DNA from: Verrucomicrobium sp. GAS474
GTDB taxonomy: Bacteria > Verrucomicrobiota > Verrucomicrobiia > Methylacidiphilales > GAS474
NCBI RefSeq assembly: GCF_900105685.1
Contig: NZ_LT629781.1
Span: 2,790,001-2,854,000 of the forward strand
Length of the DNA stretch: 64,000 nt
Direction: 5' to 3'
The position numbers and the translations under genes are program-made. Under the pieces are notes generated by a model. The model was given only the letters and a program-made list of their open reading frames with translations, had not been told where the DNA came from and ran no database searches. This document shows, piece after piece, positions 61,425-64,000 of this stretch. How positions within the stretch are numbered: position 1 is the first letter of the stretch; every line of letters begins with the position of its first letter.

Positions 61425-63527
61425 TCAGGCGGCTGCGGCGGAGCTTCTTCTCCCTAGGTTTTCGGCGAATGTCTTCGCCCGCAGGAACCATTCCTTGATC
61501 GGCTCCAGGTCGGGGCAGCGCTGGAGGACGACGCCGTAGATTTCCATCCTGGCGGTGGCGGCCCGGGCGGCGAGGCGCAGGAGGTCCGACGTGGTCGCGC
61601 CCAGATAGGCTGAAACCACGATGACCTGGGTCCTGGGCGGAGCCACGAGGAGGAGGTGCCACTGCTCCAGGAGCGGAGGGCCGTCGATGAGGATGAAATC
61701 CCATTTTTCCGTCAGCCGGGTCAATTCGGGTGCAAGGGATCGGCGGGAGATCAGGCTGTCGATATCGCCCTCGAAATCTCCGGCATCGATCATCGCCAGT
61801 TCCTGCACGGCAGAATAGGCGATGTGCTTTTCGATCCCGTCATCGGCGAATAGCCAGTCGGCGAGGCCGCTGGCCGGGGTGACGCCGAGACGGCGGGCGA
61901 GGCGTTTGTCGGAGAAGTTGAGGCTGACGACAAGGGTCTTCTTTTCCGACTTCGCCAGAAGAATGGCGAGCTGGGCCAGAACCTCGGTCGAATCGCCCCC
62001 CACGCCGACGGTGGTGAGGGCGAAGATCTGATTTTCCCGGCTGGTGAACGAATCCCGCAAGAGCTGCCCGCGAATGAAACCGAGGTCCGAGGGGGAGTCG
62101 GTGAAGTGGGTGGGGGGACGTCCCGAGGCGGCCTGAAGGGGAAGCGTTGCGAGGCAGGGGAAACCGGTGGCGAGTTCGATCTGGATCGGAGCCCGAAGGC
62201 GGGAGTCGAGCAGATGGATGAGGAAGGCGATGGCCGCGCCTCCGGAGAGGCCGAAAAAACCGCCGAGGACGAGGTTGAGGAAGAGGCTGGGCCGGGCGGG
62301 CTTCTTGTCCGCGAGTCCGGGATCGACGACGGCGAAGACGCTGGCCTGGTTTTCCACGCCGCCCTCCGGCTTGTCTTCGGCAAGGAGGCGCTGGCGGAGG
62401 TTGAACTCGCTGAAGGCACGGTCGAGATCGCCCTTTTTCATCTGAAGCTGTTTGATGCTTTTCTCGTTTTCCGCCACTTGCCCGGAGAGGACTCCTTCCT
62501 CGGTGCGGCTGATTTTGAGGGAGACGCGGAGGGACTGGGCAAGGTGGAAGCCCTGCCGGGAAACCTGGCTTCGGAGGTCGCGCACCTCGCCCCGCTTCCC
62601 GTCGAGGCGGGCTCCTTGCGTCAGGTGGGAGGCGAGGGAGGCGTATTCGGATTCGACGAGGATGAGCTGGGTCTTGAGGTTGTTGATCGTCGCGTCATTG
62701 CTGAAGGTGGGGAACTCCTCGAGGGGGAATTTATCGGAGGCATATGCGTCGAGCTCCCTCACTTGTTCTTCCAGCTTGAGGCGTTCCCCGCTCACGATTG
62801 CGAGATTGTCGAGAAGCTTCCCCGCCGTGCCTCTGGCAAGGAGAAGCTGGGACTGGACGTCGCCCAACCGTCCGGCGAGTGAGTTCATCGTCATGAGCTG
62901 GTCGAAGAGGGCATTGACCACCCGGGTGGCGAACTCGGGGCTCCGAGACTCGACGACGATCGTCCCGAGACGGCTGTTCCGCGTGGAGGTGATCCGGATG
63001 TTCGCGCGGTCGGAGTCGAAACGGCGGAGGGAAATCTTCGGTTCCTTGTCGGTGAAGGCGAGGGCACCGGGCAGGACATCGAGCTGCCGGGCGATGGCCT
63101 GCTTGATCTCCCGCCCCGGGATGCTGAGGATGAGGCTCTGCACCATTTCCCGCGCGGTCTCGGCGTCGTTCGCATTTTCGGCCGTGGTCTGGAAAGGGAT
63201 CTGGTCGACAAGGAAGACGCCTTTGGCCTGATAGGTGCGCGGGGTGAACAGATACATGACGATCCCCATCAGAAGCCCGAAGGCGAGGCCGATGAGCCAG
63301 ATATGCATCTGCTCCCTCGCGATGACGAAGAAGTTCTGGAAAGTGGGATCGCGGCTTTCGTCGGCGACGTAATCGACCGGAATCGGCGCGGCGGGGTGGG
63401 GCAGGAGGAGGGCGTGTCTGGCCGCAGCCTCTCCCATGCCGTAGCCCTTTCTGGTGGCGATTGCGTGGGCGTTGACCGCGGACGGGGGCAATGCGCCGGG
63501 AAAGGGAGGCGGAAGGGGAGTGGGCAT
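61425..63527 (-). CDS. Wzz-type polysaccharide chain-length protein with degenerate BY-kinase domain
   Basis: A 700-residue inner-membrane protein. A Pro-rich cytosolic N-terminus is followed by helix 1 (~76–94), a periplasmic Wzz/GNVR region with coiled coil (~95–420), helix 2 (~425–450), and a C-terminal BY-kinase-like domain (~480–690). In the latter the Walker A reads TTVGVGGDSTEV without Lys, the Walker A' reads LVVSLNFSDKR without the Asp pair, Walker B is ILIDGPPLL, and no Tyr cluster ends the protein. It is likely a regulator or co-polymerase of exopolysaccharide export, not a kinase. The locus probably continues beyond the right edge. Confidence 0.82.
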   Translation of the reverse strand: MPTPLPPPFPGALPPSAVNAHAIATRKGYGMGEAAARHALLLPHPAAPIPVDYVADESRDPTFQNFFVIAREQMHIWLIGLAFGLLMGIVMYLFTPRTYQAKGVFLVDQIPFQTTAENANDAETAREMVQSLILSIPGREIKQAIARQLDVLPGALAFTDKEPKISLRRFDSDRANIRITSTRNSRLGTIVVESRSPEFATRVVNALFDQLMTMNSLAGRLGDVQSQLLLARGTAGKLLDNLAIVSGERLKLEEQVRELDAYASDKFPLEEFPTFSNDATINNLKTQLILVESEYASLASHLTQGARLDGKRGEVRDLRSQVSRQGFHLAQSLRVSLKISRTEEGVLSGQVAENEKSIKQLQMKKGDLDRAFSEFNLRQRLLAEDKPEGGVENQASVFAVVDPGLADKKPARPSLFLNLVLGGFFGLSGGAAIAFLIHLLDSRLRAPIQIELATGFPCLATLPLQAASGRPPTHFTDSPSDLGFIRGQLLRDSFTSRENQIFALTTVGVGGDSTEVLAQLAILLAKSEKKTLVVSLNFSDKRLARRLGVTPASGLADWLFADDGIEKHIAYSAVQELAMIDAGDFEGDIDSLISRRSLAPELTRLTEKWDFILIDGPPLLEQWHLLLVAPPRTQVIVVSAYLGATTSDLLRLAARAATARMEIYGVVLQRCPDLEPIKEWFLRAKTFAENLGRRSSAAAA

Positions 63528-63980
63528 GTTTCGTGGGTGGGAAAAGAGCGAAAGTCAGGGAAGGCTCACGGGTAACCTAACACACGGAAGGATCGCAACG
63601 GCGGTCCCGAAAAAATCGAAGGGAATTTTCAGCGCGGCAATGGATGCCCGTGGGGGAGTAGGCGGCCTCCGCTTTTGGAGGCGTGGAGTGGGTGATGGGA
63701 CAAGGCTGCCGTATGACATCAGAGGCATGCGTCAGAGAACGCTGCGCGGAACACCTTACGGGTTTCCCCTAAGAGGAGTGCGCGGGAGAGGAAAGATGGA
63801 AAGGCCGACTCCGAGATCGAAAAAGAAGGTTTCGGTTTTCGGAATTAATAAATAAGGGGAGGGTGGCTATTTTGAGTTTTCCCGAATGTGCGTCACCGTT
63901 TGATCTTGTTTACGCCGCATCCTCCCATCTCTCGTTCGCCTCATTCCGGGTTTGCCCTTCGCTTCCGCCACGTCTTTGCG
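63528..63980. other. Gap upstream of the Wzz-like gene
   Basis: About 450 bases with no convincing gene. A 133-residue frame at 63454–63855 overlaps the Wzz start and has no coding character. The AT-rich stretch near 63838–63880 could hold promoters for divergent transcripts. Confidence 0.45.
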
Positions 63981-64000
63981 ATGGAGGTCATCCTTCTCGG
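63981..64000 (+). CDS. Possible start of a rightward gene, cut by the window edge
   Basis: ATG followed by codons for EVILLG with an open frame to the edge; the frame is also open upstream to 63876, so the true start may be earlier. Position divergent to the Wzz-like gene makes a gene here plausible. Too short to identify. Confidence 0.2.

Noticed and set aside
63454-63855. A 133-residue frame at the right end
   Set aside because: It overlaps the start of the Wzz-like gene antisense and is Arg/Gly-rich without any recognisable motif.

Overview
The window is GC-rich chromosomal DNA from a Gram-negative, aerobically respiring heterotroph. It carries lipid A genes (lpxI, lpxB), an aa3-type cytochrome oxidase with haem A synthesis and System II cytochrome c maturation, gluconeogenic PEP carboxykinase and de novo amino-acid genes. 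Protein style, the lpxI–oxidoreductase–lpxB order and the HU and SerA types suggest the PVC superphylum, most likely Verrucomicrobiota. That placement is inference from gene content, not from a marker search. No rRNA, tRNA, CRISPR array, prophage or intact insertion sequence was seen. Coding density is high, and many neighbours overlap by 4 bases (ATGA or GTGA), implying translational coupling.

Layout. 1–7.8 kb: proA (cut by the left edge), DAHP synthase, an isochorismatase-fold protein without catalytic residues, trpC, a secreted trypsin-like protease, an MFS transporter and a ketoacyl synthase. 7.8–13.8 kb: a repeat-bearing gap, a 14-helix DHA2 exporter, a 0.5 kb gap, then the leftward nusA–infB pair, whose leader holds a terminator-like hairpin. 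13.8–19.9 kb: lpxI, a Gfo/Idh oxidoreductase, lpxB and an HpnN-like RND exporter (outer-membrane lipid block), closed by a triple-hairpin repeat. 19.9–28.1 kb: respiratory block, with resB–ccsA leftward and coxB–coxA–ctaA–ctaB–short coxC-like rightward. 28.1–32.1 kb: ispF, cysS, tmk, holB and HU. 32.2–36 kb: a cysteine-desulfurase homologue lacking the PLP lysine, an ECF sigma / membrane protein / secreted protein operon, and a membrane-anchored hydrolase that overlaps it tail to tail. 36–39.1 kb: accB, accC, thiE and a small unknown. 39.1–47.8 kb: a second repeat copy, a PfkB kinase, a winged-helix regulator, serA, an SGNH hydrolase, pckG and an NAD(P)HX repair enzyme. 47.8–55.1 kb: a lipoprotein related to SAM adenosyltransferases, and a four-gene coupled signalling operon (hybrid kinase, CheR, REC-kinase, HD hydrolase). 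55.3–61.3 kb: an AsmA-like protein, a GH13 amylase, a DUF4336-like protein, and a stress cluster of PfpI, BON and glycine-zipper proteins. 61.4–64 kb: a Wzz-type chain-length protein with a degenerate kinase domain, probably the edge of a polysaccharide locus.

The window is mostly housekeeping. Its most unusual feature is a set of enzyme homologues that have lost catalytic residues: the cysteine desulfurase (Lys to Arg at the PLP site), the isochorismatase-fold protein (Asp and Cys lost), the SAM-adenosyltransferase-like lipoprotein and the BY-kinase-like domain. Also notable are an oxidase subunit I without the D-channel entry aspartate, a candidate attenuator in front of nusA, and two dispersed paired-hairpin repeats.
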